Positions 31,193 through 41,970 of a stretch of DNA of 64,000 bases are shown piece by piece. The stretch comes from Lachnospiraceae bacterium (GTDB taxonomy: Bacteria; Bacillota; Clostridia; Lachnospirales; Lachnospiraceae). The position numbers and the translations under genes are program-made. The stretch is from contig JAFLTC010000008.1 in assembly GCA_022510615.1 (NCBI GenBank), forward strand, positions 1-64,000, in the 5' to 3' direction. The notes under the pieces were generated by a model. That model ran no database searches and had not been told where the DNA came from. It saw nothing but the letters and a program-made list of their open reading frames with translations. The stretch's first letter is position 1; every line of letters begins with the position of its first letter.

Positions 31193-32851
31193 TTATTCAC
31201 TTGCTTGTTCTTCCGGCTCTTCTGTCACCTGAACCGTTGCTTTCAGCTTCGGAATCGTTCCTATCCAGCCGGATGGAAGAGTAACCGTTCCTGTCACCTC
31301 ATAGCTGCCCGGCTTACTTTCATCGTAGGCAGCACAACTCCATGTGACGGTCGCCTGTGCCGTATTTCCATAAGCATCGGCAATCGTTACCGAAGACGGT
31401 AGTTTCTCTGCCACTACAGTTTCCCACGAGGTTCCCGTTGTCACACTTGCCTCGCGAATAGCCGAGGTTACCTTTGCATACCGATAAACAACGGTAATGG
31501 TATAGCTGGCACTAATATTGCTTCCGTCCTTTGTCGTGGCTGTAATCGTAACGGTTCCACTCTTTAGTGCCTTCACACTTCCCGAGCTGCTCACAGACGC
31601 CACCGCCGGATTACTGGAGCGATACGTCAGGCTCCGGTTGGAAACCGTGGAAGGCTTCAAGGTAGCATGAAGCTGCATCGCATTTCCTACGGTCAGAACC
31701 TTTCCTGCCGCCGTAAGACTTAATCCTGTAGCATACTGGCGCACCGTAACCGTACAGGAATTCACGGTACCGGATCCATCTGCCGCCTTGACGGTAATCA
31801 CTGCTGTACCGGCCTTTTGCGCCCTTACAACACCCTTCTTAGAAACTGTTGCCACAGATGGATTGGAAGAAGTATATATTACCTTCTTTGACGTGGCTGT
31901 CTTTGGCTTAATTTTCTTTACCTTCAGTGTAAATTTAGCCGCCGAGGCTTTCCCGCCCAGATAAAGGGTCTTGGACCTATGGTTCAACGTAATGGAACTT
32001 ACTGACACTTTCGTCAGTACTTTATATACAACAGTTACCTTTGCTTTATGTTTGATTTCATCGGTAATACTATAGGTTACTTTATATTTCCCCGGTTTGT
32101 TCGTATCGATCTTTTTCACTTTTTTATACTTCGTTTTCTTATCCATCTTATAATAAATTTTTGTTCTAAGAAGATCTTTCGCATTAAAGCCCGTGGAGTT
32201 TTTTACTTTAATGCCTTTCATAACATTAAATTTGGAGCCATAGGCAATGCTTTTACTCTTTGCCCCTTTTATCGTTGGCTTTTTATTCCGATATGGATTT
32301 TCCGGATCCGGGTCTGTCGGATCCCATCCTGAATATCCCGACACCTTAATTGCTCTCGGCTTACCGAGAGGACCTGGATTTTTCGATTTATATATAATAA
32401 CCTTTGTACCGGTAGGGCAATTATCAAAAATCCATTTGGCATCTGCCACCGTCAGACGAACACAGCCATGAGAAGCTATTGACCCCAGTCGATTGTACTG
32501 AATATAGGACTGGCTGTCTTTTGTCTGCTGGTGATACCAGACAGAATGAAAAAGAAACCCTTTATAAATCCGGGTACAATACTGTCCATAACTTGGCCCA
32601 TCTAATAAATGCCAGCGCAGCTTCTCCTGTAGATGAAAGGTACCTAACGGCGTTGCTGACCCTGCCGAACAGACAAACGCCTTATAAGCTTTATATTTTC
32701 CACCTTTGTACTTATAAATCGTCACTACATTCTGCTGTTTGTTTATTTTAATCATATAAGGATTTGCCGCATGGGCTTCTGTTTTATTTACCACGCCACA
32801 AGTCACAAACAAAAGCAGAGTGAACAAAATAATTGTTATACTTTTTTTCAT
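31193..32851 (-). CDS. Secreted L,D-transpeptidase (YkuD) with bacterial Ig-like (Big2-type) repeats
   Basis: Signal peptide; SIASHGCVRLTVADAKWIFD catalytic motif; then ASSNPSVATVSKKGVVRAQKAGTAVITV and SSNPAVASVSSSGSVKALKSGTVTITA Ig-like repeats. Confidence 0.88.
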   Translation of the reverse strand: MKKSITIILFTLLLFVTCGVVNKTEAHAANPYMIKINKQQNVVTIYKYKGGKYKAYKAFVCSAGSATPLGTFHLQEKLRWHLLDGPSYGQYCTRIYKGFLFHSVWYHQQTKDSQSYIQYNRLGSIASHGCVRLTVADAKWIFDNCPTGTKVIIYKSKNPGPLGKPRAIKVSGYSGWDPTDPDPENPYRNKKPTIKGAKSKSIAYGSKFNVMKGIKVKNSTGFNAKDLLRTKIYYKMDKKTKYKKVKKIDTNKPGKYKVTYSITDEIKHKAKVTVVYKVLTKVSVSSITLNHRSKTLYLGGKASAAKFTLKVKKIKPKTATSKKVIYTSSNPSVATVSKKGVVRAQKAGTAVITVKAADGSGTVNSCTVTVRQYATGLSLTAAGKVLTVGNAMQLHATLKPSTVSNRSLTYRSSNPAVASVSSSGSVKALKSGTVTITATTKDGSNISASYTITVVYRYAKVTSAIREASVTTGTSWETVVAEKLPSSVTIADAYGNTAQATVTWSCAAYDESKPGSYEVTGTVTLPSGWIGTIPKLKATVQVTEEPEEQASE

Positions 32852-33003
32852 ATATAACCTCCAGACTGCCTACTGTTTTCAGCATTAATAATACAAAAAA
32901 GCATACGTTTTAATAATACCAATCTACCTAGTCTTTGTCAAGAATACTTCCCCTTTACCGGGCATAGATTATAGTAACTATTACAGAACAATCTGGTATA
33001 AAT

Positions 33004-33615
33004 ATGTCATTTGTAGAAAATATGATAAACCAGTATGGCCTGTCCGCCATGTTTTTACTTATTTTACTGGAATATGCCTGCTTCCCTGTATCCAGTGAAA
33101 TCATACTGCCCTTAGCCGGTCTGGTAGGGGCACGCTCCCACATGCCCTTTATTACCCTTGTACTGGCAAGCACGGCAGCCGGTCTTTTTGGCACCGGCAT
33201 TACCTATCTGGTCGGACGGATCGGAGGCTCTCCTCTGTTAGAAAAGATTATGAAACGGTTTCCTTCCTTTGAAAAACCAATTCTCGCTTCCTACCGTACC
33301 TTTGGCAATCATGGAAAAAGTGCAGTCTTTCTTAGTCGCATCATCCCTCTTTGCCGAACCTATATCGGATTTGTCGCCGGTGCTATGAAACAGCCGCCTG
33401 CCAGTTATTTTTTCTGCTCTGCTTTCGGCATCCTGTTGTGGAACAGTCTGCTTACCAGTCTGGGTTATTACTTTTATCAGCATCAGGATGTATTTTTTCT
33501 CTACTTTAACCGGTACAAAAAATGGATTCTCATCTGTGGAAGTCTGCTTTTATTATTGATTCTTTTTTGTAATATCAGCTCCCGCTGCAAAAAAAGCGAA
33601 GAAAACCGAGAATAA
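33004..33615 (+). CDS. DedA family membrane protein
   Basis: 203 aa; FPVSSEIILPLAGLVGA, FLSRIIPLCRTYIGFVAGAMKQ. Confidence 0.88.
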   Translation: MSFVENMINQYGLSAMFLLILLEYACFPVSSEIILPLAGLVGARSHMPFITLVLASTAAGLFGTGITYLVGRIGGSPLLEKIMKRFPSFEKPILASYRTFGNHGKSAVFLSRIIPLCRTYIGFVAGAMKQPPASYFFCSAFGILLWNSLLTSLGYYFYQHQDVFFLYFNRYKKWILICGSLLLLLILFCNISSRCKKSEENRE

Positions 33616-34114
33616 TAAGGATTCCTCCACCAATGCCATTGATTCGCCGCAGATTGCAAAACACTCTGGTTCCCAAGGTCAGAAAAACACCTCCGGCAAG
33701 TGCTGTCAAAAAGGGAAAAACATATGCTGTTCTTCCGTAACCGGTTATACCAAAACCAGCACTGATCGAGTCCAATGCCAGCGTAAGTCCCAACACCATT
33801 CCTTCCCATGGCTCCAAAACGTGGGAGGCATCCCTGTCATAGTCTGCGGTTTTATTTTCGCCCAAAGCGTTCCAGAGTGTCCTGCTGCCCAGAAAAATTA
33901 GTATGGCAGCACCGCCTATCCGAAACAGTTCATCTGGCACAAAATCCACCAGCCGTTCCCCGGCTGCCACGGCAAAAAGGGTCAATATGCCATTCATAAA
34001 GGCAATGATCAGTCTGGTGCTCCAGGGTATCCGGATTCCCGACACGGCATATGCCATTCCGATTCCCAGCGTATCCAGACTGACAGAAACAGCCAGCAAC
34101 ATAATCAAACCCAT
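33575..34114 (-). CDS. MntP/YtaF-like membrane protein
   Basis: 179 aa; SVSLDTLGIGMAYAVSGIRIPW and LGLTLALDSISAGFGITGYG duplicated Asp motifs. Confidence 0.75.
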   Translation of the reverse strand: MGLIMLLAVSVSLDTLGIGMAYAVSGIRIPWSTRLIIAFMNGILTLFAVAAGERLVDFVPDELFRIGGAAILIFLGSRTLWNALGENKTADYDRDASHVLEPWEGMVLGLTLALDSISAGFGITGYGRTAYVFPFLTALAGGVFLTLGTRVFCNLRRINGIGGGILIILGFLRFFCSGS

Positions 34115-34202
34115 AGAAATCTCCCGTTTTTTATTTCTATTCTATGTAAAGAAAGTAAAATGGGAAGATAATTCGACAAAATATTGAAAAGGAGCAATTA
34201 CC

Positions 34203-36728
34203 ATGGAATGGTATACACTGAGCATACCACAGTTTATCCGGGAAACCGGATGCCGCACAGAACAGGGTCTGTCGGAAAAGGAGGTAATCAAACGGCGGCG
34301 TCAGTATGGCCTGAATGAGCTGGAGCAAAAAAAGGGTCCCGGTCTTGCTGCCCGTTTTTTCGGCCAGTTTAAGGATTTTATGATTATTACCCTCTTAGCG
34401 GCCGCCCTGATTTCCTTTTTAGCCTCCTGTAGCAGGGGACATGCGGATTTTACCGATCCGTGTATTATTCTGGCCATCGTCATACTCAATGCCGTTATCG
34501 GGGTGTTTCAAGAACAAAAGGCAGAGCATTCTTTAGAGGCATTGCGTTCTTTGCAGACACCGGAGGCAGTTGTACTGAGAGAGGGAAGGCGAAAAACCAT
34601 TCCCTCAAATGAACTGGTTCCCGGTGATATTGTCTGTCTGGAGACCGGGAATCTTGTTCCGGCAGATGGGCGGCTTTTGTCCTGTCACAGCCTGTCAACC
34701 GAGGAATCGGCACTGACAGGAGAAACCGGCACCGTGGAAAAAAATACGGAGGCCATCCACTCCTCTTCTGTTTCCATCGGAGACCGGAAAAATTTTGTAT
34801 TCTCCGGCACTATGGTCACTACAGGCAGAGGGACTTTCTATGTCACAGATACCGGTATGAGTACCCAGATTGGACACATAGCCGGACTTCTCGCTGAGGA
34901 AGAAGCACCGGAAACTCCTCTGACCAAGAAACTGAATAAAACCGGGAAATTTCTCGGCTTTCTGGCACTGGCTATATGTGCCCTTGTATTTTTCCTTGGC
35001 ATTCGTAAGGAACAGCCGATTTTTTCCATGTTTATGACCTCCGTAAGCCTCGGAGTGGCTGCCATCCCGGAAAGTCTACCGGCCCTCGTTACTATTATGC
35101 TCTCTTTAGGCGTGGAGCGTATGGCAAAAAAGAATGCCATTATCCGTCACCTTCCAGCGGTGGAAACTCTCGGCAGTGCCACCGTCATTTGCTCCGACAA
35201 AACAGGAACTCTGACAGAAAATAAAATGACCGTACGGGATTTTTTCTGTTTTTGTGAGCCTGCCTATTTAGCCCGGCTTTTTGTCCTCTGTAATGACAAA
35301 ACCGGACCAATGGAGGAGGCACTGATCCATTTTGCATCCCAGCATGGCATTTCCTATGAAGCGGAAAATAGTGCGTCTCCTCGTATTTTTGAACTTCCCT
35401 TTGATTCCGGGCGAAAGAAAATGACTACCTTGCATAACACTCCGAAGGGTTATCTTTCCATTACTAAAGGAGCACCGGAAATTCTTTTGGAGGATTCCGC
35501 TTTTTATTACGAAAATGGTTCTGTGCAACCTATGACAAACAGCCGCCGGCAGGAATTTAGGAAACAGGCAGAGTGCTTTGCTTCTCAGGCACTCCGGGTA
35601 CTGGCGGTGACCTTCCGCAATCTTCCTGCCGCCTACAAAAATACTTCTTTAGAAAAGGAACTGGTCTTTGTCGGCTTTGCCGGCTTTATGGACCCTCCGA
35701 GAAAAGAAGCCTTTGATGCCGTGCGAAGATGTAAAGCCGCCGGTATTCTTCCGGTTATGATCACTGGAGACCACAGAATTACGGCTGCCGCCATTGGGAA
35801 AGAATTGGGCATCTGCTCCCATGAGGAAGAGGTCCTTACCGGAAGAGAGCTAGACCTTCTCACCGACAGTGAGCTGGAAAGACAATTAAAGCATTACCGG
35901 GTATTTGCACGGGTATCCCCCTCCCATAAGGTACGACTTGTGAAACTGTACCAGCGTCAGAAAAATGTCGTCGCCATGACCGGTGATGGTGTAAATGATG
36001 CGCCAGCCCTAAAGGCTGCTGATATTGGCTGTGCCATGGGTCTTACCGGTACAGATGTAGCAAAAAACGCAGCCGACATGATATTAATGGATGACAATTT
36101 TTCTACCATTGTTGCCGCCGTACGGGAAGGCCGGGGAATCTTTGATAACATAAAAAAAGCCATACATTTCCTGCTTTCCTGTAACATTGGGGAAATTATG
36201 ACTATTTTTACCGCTATTTTATTTGGACTTGACGTGCCGCTTCTGCCGGTGCAGCTCCTTTTTATCAATCTGGTGACAGACTCCTTCCCGGCACTCTGCC
36301 TCGGAGTAGAACCTCCGGATTCCGATATTATGATGCGCCCTCCGACCCATGCCGGAAAAGGCCTGTTTCATTTCGAATCGGTTTTTCAAATGACAATCGA
36401 GGGAATGTTTATTGGCTCGTTAGCACTGTTTGCCTATGTAGCCGGCAACTCCACAATGTGCTTTGCTGTACTGTCTCTTTCACAGTTAGTACATTCCTTT
36501 AATATGAGAAGCAGCCACTCTTTGGCAAATATTGGTTTTTTCGGAAACAAAAAGCTGTTTTTCAGTGTCCTGCTCTGCATTATCCTTCAATGCAGTGTCA
36601 TTACCGTGCCTGCTCTCCGGAATATTTTCCACACAGTGCCCCTTACCACCATGCAGTGGGGTATGGTTATCGTTTTATCCCTGCTACCCATTCCCCTGGT
36701 AGAACTGGAAAAACGATTACAACGTTAG
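34203..36728 (+). CDS. Cation-translocating P-type ATPase (P2A, calcium-type)
   Basis: [48 protein letters not shown]. Confidence 0.94.
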   Translation: MEWYTLSIPQFIRETGCRTEQGLSEKEVIKRRRQYGLNELEQKKGPGLAARFFGQFKDFMIITLLAAALISFLASCSRGHADFTDPCIILAIVILNAVIGVFQEQKAEHSLEALRSLQTPEAVVLREGRRKTIPSNELVPGDIVCLETGNLVPADGRLLSCHSLSTEESALTGETGTVEKNTEAIHSSSVSIGDRKNFVFSGTMVTTGRGTFYVTDTGMSTQIGHIAGLLAEEEAPETPLTKKLNKTGKFLGFLALAICALVFFLGIRKEQPIFSMFMTSVSLGVAAIPESLPALVTIMLSLGVERMAKKNAIIRHLPAVETLGSATVICSDKTGTLTENKMTVRDFFCFCEPAYLARLFVLCNDKTGPMEEALIHFASQHGISYEAENSASPRIFELPFDSGRKKMTTLHNTPKGYLSITKGAPEILLEDSAFYYENGSVQPMTNSRRQEFRKQAECFASQALRVLAVTFRNLPAAYKNTSLEKELVFVGFAGFMDPPRKEAFDAVRRCKAAGILPVMITGDHRITAAAIGKELGICSHEEEVLTGRELDLLTDSELERQLKHYRVFARVSPSHKVRLVKLYQRQKNVVAMTGDGVNDAPALKAADIGCAMGLTGTDVAKNAADMILMDDNFSTIVAAVREGRGIFDNIKKAIHFLLSCNIGEIMTIFTAILFGLDVPLLPVQLLFINLVTDSFPALCLGVEPPDSDIMMRPPTHAGKGLFHFESVFQMTIEGMFIGSLALFAYVAGNSTMCFAVLSLSQLVHSFNMRSSHSLANIGFFGNKKLFFSVLLCIILQCSVITVPALRNIFHTVPLTTMQWGMVIVLSLLPIPLVELEKRLQR

Positions 36729-36741
36729 CATAACAGTGTCA

Positions 36742-38043
36742 TCACTGCCCCGTTATCCAGTCTGCCAAATCCCGGATTACCGACTGACTGACACTTCCTG
36801 TGCTGTCATATTCCGTGGTATCTGTCTTTCCGGCGGAGGTCATAAAATAATGGTTCAGCTTCTGATAAGAGTGGTAGGTGACATGGGAACGCCCCTTTAA
36901 CAGCTCCTGCCACTTTTCATAGTGGACCATGGGCGTCTCAAAATCTGATTCCCCCTGCAAAATAAGGAGCGGCAGGGTGGAATTTGTTTCTATCCAGTAT
37001 TTCGCATCACACTTTACTGCCTTTTTCTTCTCCGCATATATCGTTTCTGTCGTCTGTATCGGCTTTCCGGCTAACATAGCTGCTCCCGCCAGACGTCTTT
37101 CTTTTCTCTGAACCAGTGCCGGCAGATAATCCGCTGCTTTCCCTTGGGCAACAAGATAAATCCGGTCGGCATCAATTTCTCTTGTATTATACATCAAATC
37201 CACCGCATAACCGACATCCTCCGTAAGGGTGTCATAAATGCCGGCGCTTTCCGGCAGGGAATACGCATACTGGAACCCCCGCTTATTGTACCGCAGGCTT
37301 GCAATCCCCCTGGCAGCCAATCCCCTTGCCAAATCCCTGATAGGGGTATTTTCCCCGTTGCCAATACTTCCGTCCATATCCATATCATCCTTGCCTGGAA
37401 TTAGTATTACAACCGGGACTTTTTCTTCCTTTTCAGGAAGCAACAGTTTTCCTTTCAGGGCATAAGGTTCCCTGCCTACGATTACCTCTGTTTCCTCATA
37501 GGTATCCTCTTTCTCTTCTCCGTTTTGTCGGAGAAGCGTCACATCAAACCAAAGACCGGCAATTTTTTCCTGCTTATCATAGACAAACTGAATCGTTCTG
37601 CCCTGATTATTTCCGTAGCGGAGGGTAACCAGTACGATATGATACTCCCCGTTTTCTGATTCCTCCACCGATTCAATCCCCTCATACCCGGTAAGATTTC
37701 CTGCTATACTTTGGAAAGAAGCCCGTAAATTTTCCTCTCCCGTCTGATTCGCCAGCTCGGCAGTGAAATCTTCCATCATAGGTGCATACAATCCACTCAC
37801 GATCTGATTAGCGAAATTCCGGCTTTTTTTTGCCAGCTCACTCTCCGCATCCCCCGCGGAACCGGAAACCGTAGAAGAATCGGAATCAGCGGCTGTCCCA
37901 GAAACGGCAGAACCGGAAATTGCAACACTTCTCCCGGATTCTTCTTTTGTATCTGTCTTCTTTTGACAACCAGTAACAAATCCAGCTATCAAAAGAAAAC
38001 AAGCCGCTGCCAGCAATACTCTTTTCCCTATCACCTTTTTCAT
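36742..38043 (-). CDS. Lipoprotein with alpha/beta-hydrolase domain
   Basis: Lipobox FVTGCQ; VPVVILIPGKDDMDMDGS and LPLLILQGESDFETPM; N-terminal DUF3887-like region inferred. Confidence 0.75.
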   Translation of the reverse strand: MKKVIGKRVLLAAACFLLIAGFVTGCQKKTDTKEESGRSVAISGSAVSGTAADSDSSTVSGSAGDAESELAKKSRNFANQIVSGLYAPMMEDFTAELANQTGEENLRASFQSIAGNLTGYEGIESVEESENGEYHIVLVTLRYGNNQGRTIQFVYDKQEKIAGLWFDVTLLRQNGEEKEDTYEETEVIVGREPYALKGKLLLPEKEEKVPVVILIPGKDDMDMDGSIGNGENTPIRDLARGLAARGIASLRYNKRGFQYAYSLPESAGIYDTLTEDVGYAVDLMYNTREIDADRIYLVAQGKAADYLPALVQRKERRLAGAAMLAGKPIQTTETIYAEKKKAVKCDAKYWIETNSTLPLLILQGESDFETPMVHYEKWQELLKGRSHVTYHSYQKLNHYFMTSAGKTDTTEYDSTGSVSQSVIRDLADWITGQ

Positions 38044-39011
38044 CCTTCCCTGGCCTTTAAAATATAACTTTCAATCCGCTTTCTTAAAATATTGGAAAAG
38101 GCTTGTCCCTTATATTGTGTAGTTAGCATTTCCCGATGCACAAAACCACCCGCTTTATTCATATGTCCTCCACCGGAGCCTACATCAGCAGCAATACTTT
38201 CCGCCAGATGACTTGCCTCATATGGTTGTTTCCCGCTTCGAATGGACAACTTATATCCAATTGGGGTTTCATTGTATACTACACACACATCAATCCCTGC
38301 CACCTGTATTACCATATCACTGATAACACCAAGCAGATTGGGGTCACATGGTCTGGTTTTTACAACAGCAAAATAAAGTTGTTCATTATAGTAATAATTT
38401 GTCAGTGCCTCACCGGCAATCTGGAGTTCCTCCCTGGACAAATTAGAATTTACAACCATTTTAAATAATTCTCTGTCAATACGGAGGGTATCCCTCATCT
38501 CACGGTCGCTGGCGCAGTAAATTTCCGATAGTTGCCCGGTATCACTGTATAATCCATAGTACAAAGCTGTTGCCACATCGGTATTTTTATTTACATCAAA
38601 GCCGGCCTCGGTTAATAATAGCCAGACTACCGTACAACAGCTTCCATATTCACTTTTAATATAGCACCAGTCGTTTGTCGGCACACAGGAAGGATGATGA
38701 TCCACCATTGCCGCTAACGGAGTGTCAAACCGGGTAATATTTCCTCCCTCATACTGGCAGTCCACGGTAATTAGAACATCACAGGCAGGCAGTTCCTCCA
38801 CATATTTTACCGGAATCTCCATTTTTTCAACCATCATTCGAAGTCCCGGCTTGGTAATCCTGTTTACACCACTATAAACTAAGTGAACATCTTTTCCTTT
38901 TTCCTTAAAATAGACATATAAAGCATAACCGGCACCGATGGAATCGGCATCCGGACTGTCATGGCATTGAATCACAATTCTTTCCAATTCATCAAACTTT
39001 TGTAAAAACAT
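38040..39011 (-). CDS. DHH family phosphoesterase (NrnA-like)
   Basis: CHDSPDADSIGAGYALY, MVDHHPS, C-terminal GSGGGHMNKAGG (DHHA1). Confidence 0.9.
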   Translation of the reverse strand: MFLQKFDELERIVIQCHDSPDADSIGAGYALYVYFKEKGKDVHLVYSGVNRITKPGLRMMVEKMEIPVKYVEELPACDVLITVDCQYEGGNITRFDTPLAAMVDHHPSCVPTNDWCYIKSEYGSCCTVVWLLLTEAGFDVNKNTDVATALYYGLYSDTGQLSEIYCASDREMRDTLRIDRELFKMVVNSNLSREELQIAGEALTNYYYNEQLYFAVVKTRPCDPNLLGVISDMVIQVAGIDVCVVYNETPIGYKLSIRSGKQPYEASHLAESIAADVGSGGGHMNKAGGFVHREMLTTQYKGQAFSNILRKRIESYILKAREG

Positions 39012-39092
39012 AAAATCCCTCTCTTTCCCATATAGTTTACCAAAAAGTGAACAATTCCTCAAGAGTTCTTTCCTTTTCTTTTTATTTTATGT

Positions 39093-39098
39093 TATAAT
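39093..39098 (+). promoter_or_regulatory. Putative -10 box (TATAAT) of the GH13 gene
   Basis: TATAAT immediately before the element A hairpin; -35 weak. Confidence 0.5.
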
Positions 39099-39100
39099 GG

Positions 39101-39151
39101 TAGCACGATGGTGCAAGACTGAATAGAGTTCAAATTGGCGCCATCGTGCTA
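39101..39151 (+). repeat. Full copy of dispersed element A, hairpin in GH13 5'UTR
   Basis: TAGCACGATGG...CCATCGTGCTA, 11-bp perfect outer stem; shares sequence with 3190..3218 and 15514..15562. Confidence 0.85.
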
Positions 39152-39181
39152 AAAAGACAATACGAAAGGAGCAAAAGTACA

Positions 39182-40525
39182 ATGGCATGGTATGATGAAG
39201 CAATTTTTTATCATATATATCCACTGGGATTAAGCGGAGCACCTGCCCAGAATGAGAAAGGAGAAATCGTTCACCGACTGCGGGACATGGAAAACTGGAT
39301 AGACCATATTAAGGCAATCGGCTGCAACGCTCTCTATATCGGTCCCCTTTTTGAATCGGTGGGACACGGCTATGAAACGACAGACTATAAAACATTAGAC
39401 CGGCGTTTGGGAGATAATGAGGATTTAAAGCATTTTGTAGCTTCTTGTCATAAAAAGAATGTAAAAGTCATTTTCGACGGCGTTTTTAACCACACAGGAC
39501 GAGATTTCTTTGCTTTTTTGGATGTAAAGGAGCATCGGGAAAATTCCCGTTACAAAGACTGGTACTGTAATGTGAATTTTGGGGGAAATAATGAATACAA
39601 TGACGGCTTTTCCTACGATAACTGGGGAGGCTACAATCTCTTAGTCAAGCTGAACCAGAGAAACCCGGAGGTCAGGGATTATATTTATGATGTGATTCGT
39701 TTCTGGGTATCGGAATTCGATGTGGACGGCATCCGTCTGGATGCGGCAGATGTTCTGGATTTTGATTTTATGAAAGGAATGCGCCGGGTGGCGGAGGAAG
39801 TAAAACCGGATTTCTGGCTGATGGGCGAGGTAATTCACGGAGAATATAACCGCTGGGTCAATACAGACACCCTTCACTCGGTTACCAATTATCATCTCAA
39901 CAAGGCTTTATGGTCCGGCTGCAACGATCACAACTTTTTTGAGATTGCCCACACGGTAAAACGATTGTATGACATGGGCGGCGGGCATTATGAAAATTTC
40001 AAGCTGTACAACTTTGCGGATAATCACGACGTAGAGCGGATTGCCAGCATACTGTCGAGCAAAGAACATTTTGATGTTGTACATATCCTTATGTATACTC
40101 TTCCGGGCATTCCTTCGATTTATTATGGCTCTGAATTCGCCATAGAGGGAAAAAAAGAACGGGGCTCTGACGCTTCCTTACGCCCTTCCCTGAACCTTTC
40201 GGATTATGAAAATGCCATCGAGGAAAATCCTGCCACTGCCTTGATTGCTAAATTAGGACAGATTCGTCAGAACACACCTGCCCTTTCCTACGGAGAATAC
40301 AAGGAACTTTTACTGATGAATCGGCAATATGCTTATTCCCGCAGCTATCAGGGAACCGATGTCATTGCTGTGGTAAATAATGACGAACAGGAAGCCGTTC
40401 TTCGTATTCCATATTCCGGCAGCCAGACCTCCTTTACCGGGTCTCTGACGCAAAAAACATACACCGTAGAAAATGGGCAGATTGAAGTGGTGCTGCCTGC
40501 TTATGGCGGGGATATTCTGGTGTAA
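39182..40525 (+). CDS. Glycoside hydrolase family 13 (alpha-amylase family) protein
   Basis: VIFDGVFNHTG, VDGIRLDAADVL, LMGEVIHG, FADNHDVER; start at ATG after AAAGGAG. Confidence 0.92.
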   Translation: MAWYDEAIFYHIYPLGLSGAPAQNEKGEIVHRLRDMENWIDHIKAIGCNALYIGPLFESVGHGYETTDYKTLDRRLGDNEDLKHFVASCHKKNVKVIFDGVFNHTGRDFFAFLDVKEHRENSRYKDWYCNVNFGGNNEYNDGFSYDNWGGYNLLVKLNQRNPEVRDYIYDVIRFWVSEFDVDGIRLDAADVLDFDFMKGMRRVAEEVKPDFWLMGEVIHGEYNRWVNTDTLHSVTNYHLNKALWSGCNDHNFFEIAHTVKRLYDMGGGHYENFKLYNFADNHDVERIASILSSKEHFDVVHILMYTLPGIPSIYYGSEFAIEGKKERGSDASLRPSLNLSDYENAIEENPATALIAKLGQIRQNTPALSYGEYKELLLMNRQYAYSRSYQGTDVIAVVNNDEQEAVLRIPYSGSQTSFTGSLTQKTYTVENGQIEVVLPAYGGDILV

Positions 40526-40571
40526 TCGCCGGGGCTTTTGCTTACTTTTGGAGCTTTTAAAAGGATAGGGC

Positions 40572-41510
40572 CTAATCCGTCTTATTTACCAGATATATCC
40601 CTACGCATACAAGAGGCAGGGAGCAAACTACATAGAGATTCCAGATATTTTCTCGCAAAATGATTGCTGATAAAATGGTTCCAAATACTGGTATTAGGAA
40701 ATTAAATACGGTGATCTGGCCCATTTGGTTATATTTTAAAAGTGCAGTCCAGAGTCCGAATGCGGCTGCGGAGAGAAATGCCATATAGAAAAGTAGCATA
40801 AGGCCGGAAACACCTGCCTTATTCCAGTTACATTGTCCACCGGTCAGTGTTCCGGTGAGAACTAACATCACACCCCCTGCCAATAGCTGCCAACCGCATA
40901 GGGTGAGGGGGTTCATGCTGCGAGATACTTCTTTACTAATCAATGCTCCCAACGCAACACAGACCGCTGATATCAGCATAAAACCCTCTCCTAACAGGGA
41001 GAAATTTCCCCCTATTCCTCCCTTTCCCAGATTCACGATTACTACTCCTGCCATTCCAAGGAAACAACCAAACAACCTTTTACTGCCTAAAGACTCCTCT
41101 TTGTAAAAATAAGTTGCTGTAATGACGCAGAGAAAAGCGGAGGTGCCATTCATAATAGCCCCTTTCACTCCACTTACATGAGCCATTCCAATATAATAAA
41201 AGACATATTGCAGAAAGGTCTGTACGAAACCAAGCAGTAAAATTCCCCGGATAGATAAGCCGGACTTTTTCCGTTCTGCTTTTTTATCTCTTTCCCATAT
41301 AAAGGAAGCTGCTATCGTCAGGCAGCCCGCAAGTAAAAACCGGATGCCGGCAAAGAGCATCTGGCTCCCCATATTCTCTGGCTTAATATCAAAGAAGTTA
41401 TATCCTGTTTTAACACACGGAAACGCACTCCCCCATAAAAGAGTACACAATACGGCACAAGCAATTACCACGCCCCGCTTCTGAAGTAAATTTCTTTGCC
41501 CGTTTTTCAT
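40572..41510 (-). CDS. DMT superfamily (EamA) transporter
   Basis: About 10 TM helices with two EamA-like halves (TLLWGSAFPCVKTGY; FLIPVFGTILSAIILRE). Confidence 0.85.
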   Translation of the reverse strand: MKNGQRNLLQKRGVVIACAVLCTLLWGSAFPCVKTGYNFFDIKPENMGSQMLFAGIRFLLAGCLTIAASFIWERDKKAERKKSGLSIRGILLLGFVQTFLQYVFYYIGMAHVSGVKGAIMNGTSAFLCVITATYFYKEESLGSKRLFGCFLGMAGVVIVNLGKGGIGGNFSLLGEGFMLISAVCVALGALISKEVSRSMNPLTLCGWQLLAGGVMLVLTGTLTGGQCNWNKAGVSGLMLLFYMAFLSAAAFGLWTALLKYNQMGQITVFNFLIPVFGTILSAIILRENIWNLYVVCSLPLVCVGIYLVNKTD

Positions 41511-41689
41511 CTTTTCCTCCATTTCCAAACGTTTTGTGCTCTGGAACAGTATACACGCATTTTATATTTTTAGCAAATATCTTAAAGTTCTATATTGCAT
41601 CCTAAGCAAATTTCGAATATAATGAAAATAAGAAGATGCGGTAACCAAATTTGACTTTGCATAAAGGGCATGTACGAATGGAGGTATAT

Positions 41690-41896
41690 ATGACACCAGA
41701 AGATTTGTTTAAAAAAGAACTGATGTTGTATGACACCAGTTATGGTACAAATGATTCTTTTTATAATAATCTGCCTTACATTAAGGATTACGACTTATGT
41801 AACTGGCGGCCGCTTCGGATGTTCAGCGGTAACGTAATTAAATATTATCAGTATAAAATGGATAAACCGGTTATTCTTTTTACAGACCCGGAATAA
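41690..41896 (+). CDS. Small hypothetical protein
   Basis: 68 aa from ATG after GGAGG; no recognised domain. Confidence 0.5.
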   Translation: MTPEDLFKKELMLYDTSYGTNDSFYNNLPYIKDYDLCNWRPLRMFSGNVIKYYQYKMDKPVILFTDPE

Positions 41897-41970
41897 GAGG
41901 CGACTGAGAAACACACGCCTCTAAAAAACCCATAGCGTTTTTGCTCCGCGCAAGGGAACTTCCCCATAAA
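41896..41970. repeat. Copy of dispersed element B (hairpin + conserved tail)
   Basis: GAGGCGACTGAGAAACACACGCCTC hairpin then CATAGCGTTTTT-GCTCCGC...AACTTCCCCAT, shared with 53448..53522. Confidence 0.8.
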
